Source: Ditylenchus dipsaci
Taxonomy: Eukaryota; Nematoda; Chromadorea; Rhabditida; Anguinidae
DNA: 64,000 nt
Reading direction: 5' to 3'
NCBI GenBank assembly: GCA_004194705.1
Contig: SADC01000587.1
Location: 61,855-125,854, forward strand
Shown: positions 1-17,900 of the stretch, in pieces
Layout: each line of letters begins with the position of its first letter
Position numbering within the stretch: position 1 is the first letter of the stretch
The notes under the pieces: generated by a model
The model's input: only the letters and a program-made list of their open reading frames with translations
What the model was told of the DNA's origin: nothing
The model's database searches: none
Program-made: the position numbers and the translations under genes

Positions 1-210
1 CAATTTGAAAAATTGAAGATATTGTCTTTCGGAATATTGTGATAACCAACTTGAGAATTTCAGATTTTCTTGGATTTCGTTGAATAGACGCGATATCATG
101 TGATAAGCTGATTATTACTGATTACAGTGAAACATTTCTGGATATTTTTAACGATCAGAAATAAAAATTAGGATTAGTAATCACTGCGAGTAGCTAATTT
201 TTTGGTTTAG

Positions 211-1936
<1,726 letters not shown>

Positions 1937-2136
1937 TTTAATTTACATTTGCTTGTTATTTTTAATTTTCTTGATCAGTTTACTTGATTTGTTGGATAAA
2001 ACAACTTTCTTTTTTCCTACAAGAAGTATTTTTCTTGAAAAAGACTTTAGTTAATTGCTAAAAAACTTATTCAATCATTTGTGACCAATACGTATTTATT
2101 AAATTGTTTTTAAGCAAGAACTTAATAACCCTCAAA

Positions 2137-3468
2137 ATGCACTTTTTATTAGGTGTTCGAAGTAAGTTTTTAACTAAAAAGTGCATATGCGTTTCAAATA
2201 GTTGTGTAAATTTAGCTGAGAAATTTGTTATTCTGGCAGCGGATAAAGACGCTTTTGCTCATGGAGCCATTGCTATTTCAGACGGTAAAACTAATAAGAC
2301 TCAATTTTATACCTATTTTCTCCGACTTAGTTTTTTATTTGAAGAATACAAAAAAGAGATCAAACTCGGAGAAAAAACTTATATGACGTGTATTGGAGAA
2401 ACCGGTGATGTGGATGATTTTGGAAACTGGACTCAAGCCAATCTTCGTCTATACAAAACCAGAAATGGTAATATTTACTTCATATTTTTGAAAATTACAA
2501 GCAAATTAGGGTATGAACTCAATCCTTATTCTACTCACCACTGGCTTCGACAAAATATTGCAAGTGCACTGAGATCAGTCAGTTATTTCGTTAGCTTCAT
2601 AATTTCATTAAAGGGGGGGGGGGTGTTGTTAGTGGTTGAGCTTTCGCGGCTACCTTTTAACATCGACTATTTTTACCTTTTTTTTCAAATTTGGTTTTCT
2701 CACCAGAGATGTTTTCACACCGTTTTGTAGCTGAGATTTTTCTCTATCGATTTAGTGGTCAAACACCCTAATTAAAAATAATTTCGAGGAAATCAGACCA
2801 ACTTTTCACTAAAAACCAAGCCTGAGGCTCAACTTGGTTTTTTGAGTGAAAAGTTGGTCTGATTTCCTCAAAATTATTTTTTTTATTAGGGTGTTTGACC
2901 ACTTAATCAATAGAGAAAAATCTCAGCTACAAAACGGTGTGGAAAAATCTCCGATGAGAAAACAAGGTAAAAATTGTCGATGTCAAAAGGTAGCCGCAAA
3001 AGTCCCCCCCCTTTAATACAAAAAGAAAGCTATGTAGGAAGACTTCTGGCGTGTCAATCTTCTTCTGGGTGGATACGACGACTACAAGCAAAAGGCATTC
3101 CTCAGCTCCATTGACTACCTTGGCAATGGAATAGCTGATCAGGCGATTTTTTTCGTCTTGTGACTAAAAGTTTTCACCTACGTGTGTTTAGAATTATTTA
3201 TTCTCTGGATTTCCTGGCCGGTTCTGCTACTCAATTATGGACAGTCTATACAAGAGTGGTGAGTAAGAATATCAAGAGAAAATAGAAAATATTTTATTTT
3301 GATAAAATTTGCGGTCGACTTGCAGATATGAACCAGGAAGAAGCTTTAGTGTTGCTGCACAAGTGTCTTGCAGAAGCTAAGAAGCGAGTGATTGTTAACT
3401 TCAGCACTTTTACCGTACTTGTGATTGACAAGGACGGAACACAACACTTACCAGACATTAAAGTTTGA
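2137..3468 (+). CDS. PSMB2: 20S proteasome subunit beta type 2 (beta4)
   Basis: Non-catalytic beta-ring subunit of the 20S proteasome. Seven exons fit without any phase break: 2137-2161, 2216-2284, 2345-2467, 2510-2577, 3038-3142, 3192-3258 and 3326-3468, giving 199 residues (the human protein has 201). Landmarks are the short start MHFLLGVR, KFVILAADKDAFAHGAIA, GYELNPYSTHHWLRQNIA, VNLLLGGYDDY, IDYLGNG, and the C-terminal EEALVLLHKCLAEAKKR and VLVIDKDGTQHLPDI. As in PSMB2 elsewhere, there is no catalytic N-terminal threonine motif. Intron 4 holds a 401-bp foldback (2612-3012). Intron 5 (3143-3191, 49 bp) starts with GC rather than GT. PSMA7 ends 200 bp upstream, so the two may share a promoter or be co-transcribed. 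Confidence 0.95.
2612..3012. mobile_element. TTAA-flanked foldback MITE in PSMB2 intron 4
   Basis: Two long inverted arms meet near 2820, and TTAA lies at both edges (2608-2611 and 3013-3016). The outer ends are poly-G/poly-C runs. The arms share GGTAGCCGC, ACATCGAC and GAGATTTTTCTCTATCGAT segments. A diverged relative with the same arm order sits at about 40210-40640 in the LC8 intron. No coding capacity. Confidence 0.7.
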
Positions 3469-5392
3469 TAAGTGTGTAACTGTTGGTTTCCAATGTTTTT
3501 TCAAGCATGTTTTTCTGGTTGTTTGATTTGGAATAAATAATTTTGTCACAAATAAATTGTTTTTCAATTTGATCCGTTTCACGAATACAAACTTTGTGAT
3601 AAAACTAAATAAAAAATACTAAAATAAATTCAATTGGTATGTTGATTGGGCATCTGCCAATAAGACAAAAGTTTTTTTAAAGATTGTTCTTCTTGTTCAG
3701 TTAGCCAATAATTATATTTGAGTCTCTATTTTTACCCGACTGAAGACATCAAAATCATGTTTTTCCAAAAGTAAGCAAAAAAGGGTTATGGCTTGTTCAC
3801 GTTGTTAGAGTTAGAGTTCGGGTAAGAGGTGTTCATGTACTCAAAATCCCAAACTCTACCTCTAACTCGATGGTGTTCACGTACATCGAGTTAAAGTTCG
3901 ATGTCGAGCTTGAAAATTTTCATGTATATAGCTTAGATAGCTCACAGTCTCACCCCAAAGCCGTCTAAAGCCACTAAAAGTTAGTTTTTGGGCGATTTGC
4001 TACAAGGGAATCCAAGTTATATGCATCAACACCTTCAAATTTAACCTCGAACTCTAAATCTAACTCGAGCTACATGAACACCTCGAGTTCGAGTTACAGT
4101 TAGGATCAGAGGTGTTCACGTAACCAAAATCCCGAACTCTAACTCTAACAACGTAAACAAGCCATTGAAATTTTAAAAAGTTGGACGCTACTAGCGAATA
4201 CCACTCCAAACAATTTGACCGCCCCAAAATCGCTGTAACTACAGGCTGGAATAACAAGTTCAGGCTCAGGGGTAGGCAGCGGTTATGGGTATATTCACCC
4301 CGCGCAGATCACCCCCAGATATATATCCCCTCAACATATATGTAGGGAGGATATATGTCTGGGGGATATCTACAGGAGGATATCAATCGAGTACCAGGCC
4401 AGCGTATGGAAGTTGTGACTAATGAACGGCTATCAACTGGCAACCATATCGACTGGCAACCATTGAAACTTTTGATTAAAAATCGACAATTTTGAGAGTA
4501 AAAGTTTTTGGAAACTTTCTTCTAATACCAAAATCTCTTCTTGAATCCGAATCCTTTGAGATGAGGTCCGAAAAATTTCAGGAAGCTGAGATATCTTTTA
4601 AAGTAGGAAGTGGTGCGAATTTTTTGTGTGGTCTACTCAAATACCAATATCTCAGCTTCCTGAAATTTTTTGGACCTCATTTCAACGGATTCGCATTTAA
4701 GAAGAGATTTTGGTATTAGGAGTAATTTTCCGAAAACTTTTACTGTCGAAATTGTCGATTTTTAATCAAAAGTTTCAATGGTTGCCAGTTGACATTTTAC
4801 CGTGACTAATAACTGTGTTACGCACTTTTTCAGGGGTCTGATATTGAAATTAAGGTAATTTTTACTTAAGTTTGATAAGGAAAAATTGTTGGGTGGGATA
4901 TTCGCTAAGGTCAAAATTTGTTAAAATTAAAGGTAAAATGTCCCGGCCGAGTACCACACAATAGTGTTAGGTGTGGTATTATGATGGCGTTATTAATCAT
5001 ATCAAATATTTTTTTATCATCTTTATCATTGATAAATTATAAGATGGGTCAACAGGATAAATTCTTCAAGCTTTGTATTATGATGGCGAAAATAACTTTT
5101 GATTAAATAGCCTTTTGAAACCAACATGCTGTATTTATTCTAATGATCTAACCCCCTAATCAAAAATTGAAAATGGCCATAAGCAAGAGAGTCGAGAAAC
5201 AATTTTTATTAGATTTTTGAAAATCGTTTCATGCAAATTTCACCCATCTTGTAGCTTATTTAACTGTATACAAATTAACGGTTCACTTGTATCAAAGAAG
5301 TTTTTAAAAATTGGGTAAATCAGTAAACGGGATTATTTTATAAAAAAAAATTATTTCTCGACAGGTCTATATTCCTCACAAATCCAACAATC
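3469..5392. repeat. Intergenic repeat stretch between PSMB2 and RNF113
   Basis: No convincing gene. It contains a foldback at about 3788-4165, whose arms carry GTTAGAGTTAGAGTTCGGG and its complement. A dispersed repeat at about 4186-4440 shares GCTACTAGCGAATACCA with copies at 13645-13877 and 58603-58810. A second foldback lies at about 4451-4792 with arms containing GGCAACCATTGAAACTTTTG. The remaining 4800-5390 is AT-rich and includes a 26-bp near-copy of RNF113 exon 1 sequence at 5178-5203. The plus-strand reading at 4492-4719 is the foldback read through, not a gene. Confidence 0.6.
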
Positions 5393-8737
<3,345 letters not shown>

Positions 8738-8879
8738 TGCAAATCCAAAACATTGAATTTGTCGTACTCTTGTTTGTCAAACATTAAAATAAAAGTACTA
8801 TAGTATACACAGTGAGAAAGACATAAAAGTTTCAACTCTGCTGGTTTTTTACAACCATTTTTTTACAACCACTGGTTTT

Positions 8880-9232
8880 TTACAATCGGTTATGATTCAT
8901 CAGTTTAGTCCCAAATATCGCAAGGGTTTAAATTTGCCGATCATTTTTAAGAAATGATATAGTTTCGCCTTTTGACCCGAAACTCTAGATACTGCGTACA
9001 ACTAAGTTCTAAAAAGCTGAATTCAGTTGTACGTACTATCGGGAGTTAATGGAAAAATGGCAAAACTAAAAATTTCTTAAAAACGATCGGCAAAATCAGA
9101 ATACTTGCGATATTTAGGATTACTCTGACGAATCAGAACCGATGAAACACTTAAAAAACTAGACTAAAAAAGTGTCTAAAAAAACTAAAACGAATTTTTG
9201 GGGGGCACGTAAAATCGAGAGTCGACTGTAGC
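8880..9232. mobile_element. Pogo-like MITE, right end clear
   Basis: The right end reads ATCGAGAGTCGACTG followed by TA (9231-9232), the pogo/Tigger-like terminus seen intact at 51956-52330. Inner arms are complementary (CAAATATCGCAAG near 8915 and CTTGCGATATTTAG near 9105). The left terminus is degraded. Confidence 0.45.
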
Positions 9233-9705
9233 GCCAAAATTTCGCATTTTCGAATTTTGCAAAATTAGTTTTTTATTCACATAATATTGAAAACTAGATA
9301 ATTTTACCTCATATAAATTTTAATAAATTTCAATTTTAATTTTTTATTATTTTTAATTATTCAATTTGTTTATTTTATTTATTTTTAATAGATAATAAAT
9401 TTCACACAATAATGTTTTAAAAAACTTTGGTAGAGTGAGGAAAGAAAGATCTTTAACAAACTTTATTTAAAAGCAGGTATAAAAACTTTGTTCAATTTTT
9501 GTTTTTTCAGCCTTTCAGAGGTGTCTACGTTTTTTTAGTTTGACTTGAATTAAGTTTTAAAAAAAGTTTAGAGGGAGCCAGACTTTCGTATCGGGAATTT
9601 GGCGAATTTTGAATTTAACTTTTTTTCACTATTTTTTTTATTCTTTTATATGTTATTGCATTTTGTTCATCACTGTGTTTTTTCTTTTTCTTATTATAGT
9701 ATTTG

Positions 9706-9855
9706 ATGATTGATTCTGACGAAACGATGGATTTTGAGCCCCAAGAATATATCGAAATGATGGACGATTCACTTGAATTTCAGTTGCGACCAGTAGAACC
9801 GAAAAGCAGTGAAGAAAAACAAGAAAGCGACTGTTTGCTTGTTCACAAATCTTAG
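9706..9855 (+). CDS. Candidate acidic terminal exon, unrecognised
   Basis: A 49-codon open stretch follows a good splice acceptor (TTCTTATTATAG at 9688-9699) and ends at TAG 9855. It starts MIDSDETMDF and is rich in Asp and Glu, with a charged middle and a HKS end. Base composition is higher in GC than its surroundings. I found no upstream exon that must join it and do not recognise a family. It could equally be chance reading in repeat DNA, since a MITE starts 43 bp downstream. Confidence 0.25.
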   Translation: MIDSDETMDFEPQEYIEMMDDSLEFQLRPVEPKSSEEKQESDCLLVHKS

Positions 9856-9897
9856 CTGGCTTTGATCTTTGAGCACCGATGAGCACAAAACCAAATA

Positions 9898-10220
9898 CCG
9901 TATTTCCTCTAATAAGCGCCCTCCCCAAAATCCGGTATTTCTAAAATTCATTCTCCTCCTTTTATACCGGCTTTTTGTTTTCGAACGCCACATATGTTAT
10001 ATACCAGAATGTAGCGCAGATTCCAGCTACATTTTGGTATATAATATATGTGGCGTTCGAAAACAAAAAACCCGGTATAAAAGGAGGAAAATGAATTTAA
10101 GAAATACCGGATTTGGTATATACATATGTGGCGTTCGAAAACAAAAACACGGTATAAAAGGAGGAGAATGAATTTTAGAATACCGGATTTTTGGGAGGGC
10201 GCTTATTAGAGGAAATACGG
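9898..10220. mobile_element. TA-flanked MITE with CCGTATTTCCTC ends
   Basis: Perfect terminal inverted repeats CCGTATTTCCTCTAATAAGC, bounded by TA on both sides (896-897 and 10221-10222 in window terms 9896-9897). Inner arms hold GCCACATATG. Copies or single ends of the same family occur at 18022, 25145, 27673, 41391-43004, 47276, 54530 and 63517. TA duplication suggests a Tc1/mariner-type mobiliser, but the superfamily is not proven. Confidence 0.8.
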
Positions 10221-10222
10221 TA

Positions 10223-11386
10223 AGTAAAAATTTTTCGGGGTGTGGGGGAGGGTTGTGCTTGTTAGCTAGCAGGGTCGAAAAATATCATTTGACATAAATG
10301 TTTAAAGTTCTCGCATTGTGCTTATGAATAGCGTCCGAAGAAGTCGAAGCGATCCGCCGAGAGGGGAGCAATTGGGGAAAAATGGTGATTGGAGGATCTG
10401 AAAACCTTACAATTTTAAAGACGTTCAGATGATTTACACTGCGTGATGACTTTTGCGTCTGGGCATTTGTGGCGTGACAAATGCGAATTTTGATTTGCGG
10501 ACAATACTTTAGTGAATGCGCGAGTAGCCGAAAGTTTAGGAGCTTAAAAAGGCTTTTTATCTGAAATATCGTAAGAGATTTGATTGTATTTGTGAGAAAG
10601 ATTGAAATACTGTTTAGGCTTAGGCTTTGTGCTGTCATGTGAAGTAGAAATGCGTGTATGTAAACTAGTATGAATGAACAATTTTGGTAATTCTGGGTTA
10701 TCTATCCGGCATTTTTCAAAATGTTTCTAATCTCCTTCTCACAACTAAACCTTCGCTCTGACCCTCAGTTTTGTAACTGAGGCAAAGTTTTAGGACATAC
10801 TACGCCAGCGGACTGACTGAAAAAAGATTTGATTGGATTAAAAAGTGTTTTTTTAAATGCCGGCTAGAGAACACAGAACCAATTTTTTTTTATAAAAAAC
10901 AAATAAAAAATTAAAAAACCTATACAGTTGGCTCTATTGGTAAGGTTTGCTTTTTGCAGCCCGAAATCCGCAAAAAACTCATTTGCTACTTTGAATCCGT
11001 TGCAAGATGGGTCGTTGTATTAAGAGTCAACTGTATGCACACATCTTATAGTTTTACAATATAACACAGATGAGAAATACAACAGTAATCACATGTTAGT
11101 TTCTAAATAAAGCAATAGCATAGAAATTTGCCTAAAAAGTGTGGGTACAAATAAATATTTGTTTCAAAATATTTTATTTTGTTTTTTTATATTTTAAAGG
11201 TATTGATTAGATATTAATAAATATATACTCACAGTGCTAAAAACAACGAAATACCGTATATGCTCTATTAAAAGACCTTGTCTGTTCCTTATCATGGCAA
11301 TTTAAAAGGTTCGAATGCGCGCGCACCACATAAATTGTCATAATGCTATCAAATTATTATTTTTGTTTGCATTTTAAATTTTAAAC
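10223..11386. other. No gene supported
   Basis: AT-rich spacer. A 117-codon minus-strand reading at 10285-10638 has no recognisable domain, no good splice signals and an unremarkable composition, so I do not call it. One end of the CCGTATTTCC family (CCGTATATGCTC) is at 11274 without a partner. Confidence 0.5.
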
Positions 11387-11725
11387 GGCGGGGGTTTTAT
11401 TCAACAGACGGATTATTCAAAAAGCGGATAATTCAACAGAGTAACTTTCCACAGTCGGATTATTTAAAAACAGGATAATTCAACACTGGATTATTCAACA
11501 GTCGGAGTTTTCGTCAATAATTGTTTTAACGCACTTTTTGACAACGTATCGAGCTGATTAAAATCAATAGAAATAGCCGAGAGGAACTGATCCTGAAATA
11601 AATCAGCTCGATACATTGTCAAAAAGTGGGTTAAAACAATTATTGACGAAAACTCCGACTGTTGAATAATCCACTGTTGAATTATCTGCCTTTTGAATTT
11701 TCCGTCTGTTGAATTAACCCCCGCC
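11387..11725. mobile_element. Small MULE-like element with repeat-array ends
   Basis: A 339-bp element with a perfect 8-bp target duplication, TTTTAAAC (11379-11386 and 11726-11733). The termini are GGCGGGGGTT and complement. Each arm is built from short repeats of the type GGATTATTCAACAG, four to five on the left and three to four on the right. The centre is an inverted pair holding GACGAAAACTCCGACTG. No coding sequence. The target size and array-type ends match the MULE at 32713-35837, but the repeat sequence is different. Confidence 0.75.
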
Positions 11726-11753
11726 TTTTAAACGTTACTTTCTATTTGATATA

Positions 11754-11928
11754 CAGTCAAGTCTCGATATAAGATACACCCTCGGGACCGGACCAAATGT
11801 ATCTTGTATCGAGGTGTATCTTACATCGAGACTAATTTAAAGGGGTTTATATAACTTGGGGCGGAACTAGGTGTATATTATATCGAGGTGTATCTTGTAC
11901 CGGGGTACCTTATATCGAGACTTGACTG
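11754..11928. mobile_element. Pogo-like MITE (TA flanks, CAGTC ends)
   Basis: Termini CAGTCAAGTCTCGATATAAG and complement, flanked by TA on both sides (11752-11753, 11929-11930), 175 bp. Internal direct and inverted copies of GTATCTTGTATCGAG. CAGT-type ends with TA duplication are those of the pogo/Tigger group. It lies 54 bp beyond the Argonaute stop codon. Confidence 0.75.
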
Positions 11929-11982
11929 TACGTGTATCAATATTTCTATGAATTATGGGCTAGCAGTGGGTGATTTGGAAGA

Positions 11983-14900
11983 TTAGGCAGTGAATCTAGT
12001 AGAGTTGAGCAAACTACTTCTATAAGACAACATTTCAGTTAACTTATGTACATCCACAAACTTTTCCATAGGCGGATTCATTCCGGGAATATCAGTTGGA
12101 TCGTTTTTTCTGAAAAATAAAGGTAAATAAAGCATACACCACAAATTGAAACACGAAAAAAGGGGTAACACTATAGAATCCACCCGCCCCCCCCCCCAGC
12201 TAGCGAAAAATTTACTTTTCCTGAAGGGGAAAGGACCCGTCCCATTTTGATCCTCGTGCTCTGAATAGGCACGGAAACACTTTGGTTTCCGAAAAATCGA
12301 AAAAAAAAATTTTCGATTTGCCTTGGTCCCCAAGGTGAAAAATTTAAGAAAATTCAAAAAAAATTTTTTTTGAATTCCCGCCAAAACATTTTTAAAGGGA
12401 ATTAGGGCTGTATTGGGAGGGGAAGGGAATAAAAGGGGCCACTTTCATGGCAAAATTATTAAAAAAGTGAATTCTGGACTATTTCGGATGTCCTACCATG
12501 TTTTTCAACTGCGCCGTGGCAAAAAAGACTCTATATGCATTTTATGGTCAAGAGTATTTCTCGGAATCATCTTTAAGGTAAGTGAGTGCGCGCATCTCTA
12601 ACTCTCAAGCCCCCTTTGGGGCGCAGGGGCTTGGGGGCTTGGAGTTGAGATGCGCACACCCACATACCTTAGACACAAATCACTCGAAAGTGACTCTGGA
12701 TGCATGAAAAAGCATGCATACCAGAGTTTATTTATGCGGTAGGCCCAGTATTCAAAACTATGTTCAACATCTTCTTGTTAATGGGCTCTGTGGGATTAGT
12801 GGCCCTCTTTTGTCCCTTCCCTCCCAATACAGCCTTAATTCCCTTTAAAAATGTTTTGGCGGGAATTCAAAAATTTTTTTTTGAATTTTCTTAAATTTTT
12901 CACCTTGGGGGACCAAGGCAAATCGAAAATTTTTTTTTCGATTTTTCGGAAACCAAAGTGTTTCCGTGCCTATTCAGAGCACGAGGATCAAAATGGGACG
13001 GGTCCTTTCCCCTTCCGGTAAAGTAAATTTTTCGCTAGCTGGGGGGGGATTCTATAGTATAGCCAAAAGGGAATAAATCCTATGATTGAGCTTACTTTTG
13101 TAAAAAGAATTAGAAACTAACTTTAAGCAGCCATAGTTCTTAGCACCTCGACCAGCCAATGCATCAGCCTGGTAAATGGGTTCTGGCAGGGAGATAGCTC
13201 CATTGGAAATTTGATGAGAGTAACAGAGGCTGTTCAGGAATGCAAGCAGTGGGTCTCCCATGCCAATGCCTATTTCATCTTTCAGCAAAGCATATTGCAC
13301 GGCTTTGTTGGTGCATTTGGTCTGAAAAAATTCAGGTTGTCAAATATTATGTTAGATTTGTAAACTATTTCGAAAAATAACCTTCACAGCTTTGTGTGAC
13401 ACCATCCAAGCTTCGCTAATCAAGTTTTCCACCAAGCGGCTAGAGAAAGGGTTTTGGATCACACTTCCTGGTGGACAATTCTCCGCAGGTTGGTTGCTCT
13501 TCTTAGAAAAGAAGCGCTTGAAGTGCCGTTTGGTGCCCACAACATACATATTTGAGGTTTGTAAACAGGATCTACCTTCTTTAACCCAGCTTGGATGGCT
13601 GCATACTCTTCAGTTATGGCCTGAAACTAATAAAAGTCTTTGCGCTACTATAGAATACCCCCCCCCCCAAAATCAGACCTTATAAAATCGCTGTAACTAC
13701 CCTTGCAAACAACAAGTTTAGGCTTAGCCCTTAGGCTTGGGGGTAGGCCAGCGTACGGAAGTTGTGACTAATGAAGAGTTTGCGCACATTTTCCGGGTCT
13801 GGGACATAAATTTGGGTACTTTTTACTTAAGTTTTAAAAGGTCGGATTTTTTGGGGGGGGGGGTATTCTATAGTAGGGTCAAGTCTTTAATGTTTTAATT
13901 TTAAAGTTTTCATAACTAACCATTTTGTATTGACCCTCGGACACTCCATCTCTCAAGATGAACACATATTTAGGTCGACTTTGATTGGACGGTTGGTTTT
14001 CAAGATCTCCATAATCCATTGGATACGCTCTTCAACTGGCTTACATCAATGGACTCTTTGCGAGATTGCTGGTAAAAGTAGTCGCCAACAAAAGCATGGG
14101 GATGTGCAGCCATGTTGGCGCAAATCTATAACATGATTTATACACATGTAACTTTTTATTTGTATTCAAAATTTAAATGTTATTGGATTAAAAATTTTCT
14201 ATTACATCAAACAGTTAGATCATATAGTGCAATGAAAGTCGGTTAACTAGTCCAATATAGCTCGACCAGAAATAATACAAAACAATATGTTAAATATTTT
14301 TCATGGATGTCAAAACAGCTAACATGATATTTTTTTAGCAGAAAATTTACTAAAACGGTCACATTTAGGCTTCTTTAGAAGATAAGAACTTACTCCAACA
14401 ACCGAAGGCTCCAAACTGTCCATGTTTTGGTAGTCAGCCATGTAAAGCATTCGCCGATCTGCTTTTTTAGCTGGTGGAGGGTGGGAAACATCGAGACCGA
14501 TCACCAACACTTCGCCACTCTCCAAGGCATACTCATTCCTATAATATTCATACAGTAAGTGGGATTTAGACAAAAAATATTTTAAGTTACTCACGCCAAT
14601 GGTTCAATGATGGGCATATAGTTGAGCCCAAAGTTCTTGCAATTTACTTTATGCATAATGTTCTCCATGGTTTGTTTGTGTCCTTTTTTAACTATGTTTT
14701 CCACGATCTCAGTAGTGATGTGCTTAAAAGAAAGATCAAAATAAGAAATTGTTATTTCAAGATTTTTTTAGCAACTTTTCAATGGTATACGATCTTGTCT
14801 CTTTAGTCTTTTTAGACAAGGTAATTATTTAGCTGGTTATGTCAGCTATTTTAATATATGTTTTTATGCCGAATTTCGGAATTCCGAATCTGAAATAACT

Positions 14901-17900
14901 TTTTGAAAATAATGTAAGACGGTTTTTCCTTGGTCCACCATTTGGTTTAGGCCTTTCCAAAGAGAACTAAGCGGAAATCATGTTTCCACTTGTCCACGGG
15001 ACCTGTATAGCCCGGGCCTGAATAATAAAAATATTTTCGGCTCGGGCTGAAAAGGTTGCAGGCCGGGACGGCCCAGAAAATCAGATTAAACAAGTATTCA
15101 TCTCTTTTCAAAAAAAATCCATTTTTCCCTTGCGATATTTTTGAGTTTTTAGAACGCAAGCTAACTAAAATAACCAAATATCAATCAACTTTTTATGGTT
15201 GTATGCATTTTATATCACAGGCCTTTCGGGCAGGCCTACTTGCCCTACCTTCAAAGCTGCCATGTTCTTTTTTTAAAAAGATTTGTCCTTTTTTGGGATC
15301 CCAAATCTTTTTTTTTTGAAATTATTGTCAGAATCTTTTTTTTCGCGTCAAAATGGCAATAAGCACTAGATAAAATGCACTTTTTTTTTCAAAAATGGCC
15401 AAAACTTCCTTTTTTCACCCAAATGTCCTTTTTTTTAAATTTTGAGATGGCAGCCCACCCTGCCCCGGATTTTTATTTGTATTTACCTGGGTCAAAATTT
15501 TGTATCTGGCTTCGTAGTACTTCAGATCGGCTTAAAATAAAATGATTATTTACAAGTAAAAACAAAAAACAAACCGTGAGTGTCATTTTTTTCAGAGTCA
15601 ATAAAAAGCACAAACTCTATCTTTCTTGTGACGCATTGGGCAAAAAAAGATTTAAAGTCAAGTAAATCGTCGGTGTACGGCACCATATATGGACGCTTTT
15701 CCATAACGAAACGCATTCCCTTGGCTTTTGCTGTTTCCGAAAATTTGGCTCGGAAATCGCTAAATATGATAAAAATTAATGTTGAGCTTATCAAAAAGAA
15801 TATTTCTATTTTTTAAATAAAACAAATTTTCGTTTTTTCGTTGGGTCATAGCCAGTGATGGGCCCACCCCGCCCCGGGGCTCCCTAAATGCGCCACGGAC
15901 CGTCCCGCCCCGGTGAGTGGGGCGGTGGCCTGGTTCACCTCGAGGCGTTGGGCGGTGTCGGGGCGAGAATAAAAAAAGTCCGGGCGCGGGACAGGGAGAA
16001 GGCTAATTGTAGGGATGGCGTGGTGTTTGGGGCGCCCCGGAGCCTATCTATTTGAACAAAACTTTGCAAGAAAGCTCCAATTTATTTAATTACTGGTAAC
16101 TCAACGTAATTAACCGCAATTTTAACTTACCGGTCAACATAAAAAAATTCGGTGCTAGTAGTAAATGGACCACCACCACCTCCCAAGATTCTATTTTACA
16201 AAAATTACCAAATATTCTTTTCATGATTTTTCGGATAGTAAAACAGCCATTCACTGATTTGTTTAGTGGAAATGTAGCGAGCATTGAAATCGTTCCATCT
16301 AGTCTAAATGGTTGATCCCAATTTTTGTTGAATTTAGCCTTTTGAGAAAAAAACTTACTGTAACAGAATCCGGAGTCTTGGTGAAACTGTCTCGGAACTG
16401 TATTTTAGGTGGGTGACGAACTCCGATTACGACTTCATTGGAGTCTTTGACTACTTTTACACCAAATGAACTTAAAATTTTGTTGGATGGGCTGAAAATA
16501 TTTAACTGCTCTGCTCTTTGCATGACATTAGCCAAGCGGTCATTAGGATGCACCGAGTTGCGCTAAAACATTAAAAGTTTGGCTTAATGAGCACTAAATT
16601 CTCGATTTTTTTAAATAAAAATGTTGTAATTTTTTCGCCTCAACCCTCAAGCTGATTTTTCCTTTAATAAAAAAACTTTTTCCCGAAATAAGTATCATAC
16701 TTAGACCTATCCATTAAGCAATCTTCTGTAAAGCATCTATCTACCGAAAAATGAAAAATTAAAGCATGGATAACATGAAAGAACACGAAAATTTTTAACA
16801 TTAAAAAAAACAAGGGGACGGAGGCATATTTTCTCGGGAGTTGGTCAAACACATATTAAGCCAAAGTTTTTTAAAGGGTATATATTCGGCTTTAAAATAA
16901 AAAAAATTTAAATAATACTTTTTACATTATAAATTATTCTACCTCAAGCAATCTTTCTGACAAGTTCTTGTTCATTTTCTCAAGCGGCACCCTTTGGTCA
17001 GGCATGACCTTGAGAAGCTCTATAGGATAAGTAGCCGCAGTCCTTCCAGCCTGGGCAGGTTTATTAGAAATAACTCCAGGAAGCTGGGGGTAGCTTAAGA
17101 AGATGACTTTTCAAAATAAATAAAGCACAAACTCCTACTCCAGCGAAATTCCTCGGCTTTTCTCAAAATATGTGTGGACAAAAAGCATAGAGTTATCACT
17201 AGTCGGCACTCTAAAATTTTTTTAACTCAACTTGTCTAGTTAAAAACCCCATTAAAAAAGATTACCTGATCTTGTTTACAGCTTTTTCGGTAAAGCTGCC
17301 GATTTCGAAGGATTGTTTTGGTGCATAGATGGGCTCTACTCTCAAATCTATAAAAATAGTTAACTAGTTTAAAAGTAAGTACAGTCAACGCTTTACATAA
17401 AAACCCCCTTCAAGTTCGTTCACGCAAATTTTTTTGATTCAGTTGTCTTTGGTTTGTGCAGTCCAAAAATAGCAAGGACTACGGTTTGCTGGTCACTTTT
17501 GTAAAGGACAATAGTTTTGCTAAAAAAACGCGCCCTTTGATATAGTGAACCCTTTTTGCAAATTTAGATTCGCCAAAAAAGTGTTGGACCCTAGGTAGAG
17601 TCAAACTTGAGGGAGTTTAATTTAAAAAATCTTTTTTAGTTTACCCTGCACAACAAAAAGAACATGAGTCCATTCGGCTTCACTAGCTGGAATTCGTCCA
17701 CCATTCACTTCTTTGATAGTTTGAAGCAAATTTTGAGACTTGAAAAAGGGCGATGTCTTGGCTAAAATATTTAGCTTCATTTACATTCTGTTACAACAAT
17801 AATACTCACAGTCTAAGACAACCGCCGGACATGGTTTGCCGTTGTTGCTGACAATTCGAACTCCCTTTTTAAGTCCTGGACGAAGTTCTATGCCATTGTT

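Noticed and set aside
4492..4719. 75-codon plus-strand reading
   Set aside because: It spans the two arms of a foldback and is palindromic at the DNA level.
10285..10638. 117-codon minus-strand reading
   Set aside because: No domain, no splice or promoter signals, and composition like the surrounding spacer.
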